From Alphaproteobacteria bacterium (lineage in GTDB: Bacteria; Pseudomonadota; Alphaproteobacteria; UBA9219): a stretch of 13,531 nucleotides of DNA. This document shows positions 12,567-13,531 of the stretch, in pieces. The notes beneath the pieces are model-generated. The model saw only the letters and a program-made list of their open reading frames with translations, was not told the DNA's origin and searched no databases. Position 1 is the stretch's first letter. Every line of letters starts with the position of its first letter. Made by a program: the position numbers and the translations under genes. The stretch spans positions 1 to 13,531 of the forward strand of contig JAQUPC010000061.1 of NCBI GenBank assembly GCA_028716765.1, read 5' to 3'.

Positions 12567-12878
12567 TCACGATGATTTCGAAAACGAGGTGCTGTCCTTG
12601 TCCCAATACACGAAATTGGGCCGCGTGATGTCCGGGCCGACGATTTTGAGATCGCCGACCATGTTCGGGCGGCTCACGTCGGGCCCGACGACTTTAACGC
12701 CCACCGGCTGGACCGACTTGATCAGCGCCTTCGCCCGCGCCTCCGCCTCGGCGGCAGCCATGCCGGGAAACAAATTGGCGCCGAGATAGGCGGTGGAGCC
12801 GTCCGGCATCAGGCGGCAAATATCATAACCTGACGGCTCGACGGTATACTCCGTGTCGTTGTAGATAAATTTTGTCAC
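12567..12878 (-). CDS. Hypothetical 103-residue protein with internal 16-residue repeat
   Basis: The function is not recognised. It begins at a GTG (12878) with GGAGAACC upstream; the ATG two bases earlier is out of frame and meets TGA at once. The N-terminal half (1-38) looks like a small beta domain, followed by an Ala/Glu-rich helix (about 39-54). The C-terminal half is two copies of a 16-residue unit: KVVGPDVSRPNMVGDL (62-77) and KIVGPDITRPNFVYWD (78-93). It has no signal peptide or membrane segment. It sits 24 bp after the thiolase and 27 bp before the SDR, so it is cotranscribed. Thiolases of this type often have a small DUF35/OB-fold partner with a Cys zinc ribbon; this protein lacks the cysteines and is not one. 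Confidence 0.75.
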   Translation of the reverse strand: MTKFIYNDTEYTVEPSGYDICRLMPDGSTAYLGANLFPGMAAAEAEARAKALIKSVQPVGVKVVGPDVSRPNMVGDLKIVGPDITRPNFVYWDKDSTSFSKSS

Positions 12879-12902
12879 ATCGGTTCTCCGCCGCAGGGTT
12901 GA

Positions 12903-13531
12903 TCAGAGCTTTTTCAGAACGGAAACGCAGTTGGTGACCGCCGATCCGCCGACGTTCAGGGTGACGCCGATATCCGCTTTCTTTGCCTTGACGCCGATGG
13001 CCTCGCCGATGAGCTGCTTGTAGATCAGCGTGTGCATCGAAGCGCCAGTGGCGCCGACGGGATGTCCCTTGGACTTGAGCCCGCCGGAGAGATTGACCGC
13101 GACCTTCGCGTCGTCGCGCGTGAACCGCCCCTCAAGGTAATCGAAGCCGCCGCGGCCGTCGGCGGAGAGGCCAACCGCCTCGGTGCAGAGCATCTGATTG
13201 ATGGTGAAGCAATCATGCACCTCGGCAAAATCGATATCTACCGGCTTGATGCCCGCTTCCGCGTACGCTTTGGCGGCGGCGTTCTTGCCGCCCATGAGTT
13301 CGTGCATGTTCGGCCGCACATTCTCCGGCAGCCGTTCGCAGGAATGGCCAATGCCGGCTATTTCGACGGCGCGGGCCCGGTTGCTGACGTTGGCGGTCTG
13401 CGTTATCACCAGCGCCGCCGCGCCGTCCGACACCAAAGAGCAGTCGTGAAGGCGGAGCGGGGCGGCGATCATCATGTTCTTGCTTTTGCCGCGCTCGTCA
13501 AGTTCGTTGAGCTTTTTGATCTCCTCGACGG
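12903..13531 (-). CDS. SCP2-type thiolase / acetyl-CoA acetyltransferase-like, C-terminal part
   Basis: The gene is open to the right edge, so the start and the N-terminal nucleophile Cys are not seen. The visible 208 or so residues are the C-terminal thiolase domain. They include CSLVSDGAAALVI, the EVHDCFT motif (catalytic His-Asp region of the SCP2/SCP-x subgroup), GGLKSKGHPVGATG (conserved GHP His) and the terminal NVGGSAVTNCVSVL. The last replaces the CxGxG Cys of classical thiolases, which also fits the SCP2 type. Such enzymes cleave or condense 3-ketoacyl-CoA, though several members lack the condensing activity. It is the first visible gene of a minus-strand operon with the 103-residue protein and the SDR. 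Together they suggest beta-oxidation-like or ketone metabolism. Confidence 0.88.
   Translation of the reverse strand, partial: VEEIKKLNELDERGKSKNMMIAAPLRLHDCSLVSDGAAALVITQTANVSNRARAVEIAGIGHSCERLPENVRPNMHELMGGKNAAAKAYAEAGIKPVDIDFAEVHDCFTINQMLCTEAVGLSADGRGGFDYLEGRFTRDDAKVAVNLSGGLKSKGHPVGATGASMHTLIYKQLIGEAIGVKAKKADIGVTLNVGGSAVTNCVSVLKKL

Noticed and set aside
11760..12575. 271-residue plus-strand frame
   Set aside because: It is antisense to the SDR gene, whose Rossmann and YxxxK motifs are clear.

Overview
The window looks like chromosomal DNA of an alphaproteobacterium, possibly an uncultured Rhodospirillales- or Micavibrio-like lineage. The reasons are a GC-rich core gene set, a fabI-aroC pair transcribed together, a Rickettsia-type 17 kDa surface antigen lipoprotein, and intergenic palindromes of kinds common in that class. 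This placement is inferred from gene content only.

Left part (1-6155). On the minus strand are the start of aroC (cut by the window edge) and fabI. On the plus strand are uppP (undecaprenyl-diphosphatase), a small cysteine-rich secreted orphan flanked by 16-bp direct repeats, and rpsD (ribosomal protein S4). A CbpA-type DnaJ co-chaperone and a glycine-zipper surface lipoprotein follow on the minus strand, then a FieF-like cation efflux protein on the plus strand. The rpsD/dnaJ and dnaJ/lipoprotein gaps are each filled by inverted arrays of 7-bp units. This is mostly housekeeping: fatty acid synthesis, shikimate pathway, envelope lipid carrier recycling, translation, protein folding and metal export.

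Middle (6155-8735). A large GT-C type polytopic glycosyltransferase overlaps fieF by 1 nt. A palindromic intergenic repeat and a tRNA-Thr(GGT) gene follow.

Island (8736-11045). The tRNA-Thr gene is followed, 2.2 kb downstream, by a 45-bp near-perfect copy of its own 3' half starting exactly at the anticodon loop. This is the attL/attR signature of tRNA-targeted integration. Between the copies lie a complete 1246-bp IS3-family element (IS407-like, with a canonical -1 frameshift signal) and one AT-rich gene of unknown function on the minus strand. Upstream of that gene are tandem ATGGGT repeats enclosed by an 11-bp inverted repeat. No integrase is present. Without the IS the element would be only about 1 kb, so it is either a remnant or a very small non-autonomous integrative element. 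This is the most interesting part of the window.

Right part (11046-13531). A small secreted Gly-rich, Asp-Gln-repeat protein with its own terminator is followed by a minus-strand operon. The operon holds an SCP2-type thiolase (cut by the right edge), an unrecognised 103-aa protein with an internal 16-residue repeat, and an SDR oxidoreductase. It is probably involved in acyl-CoA or ketoacyl metabolism.
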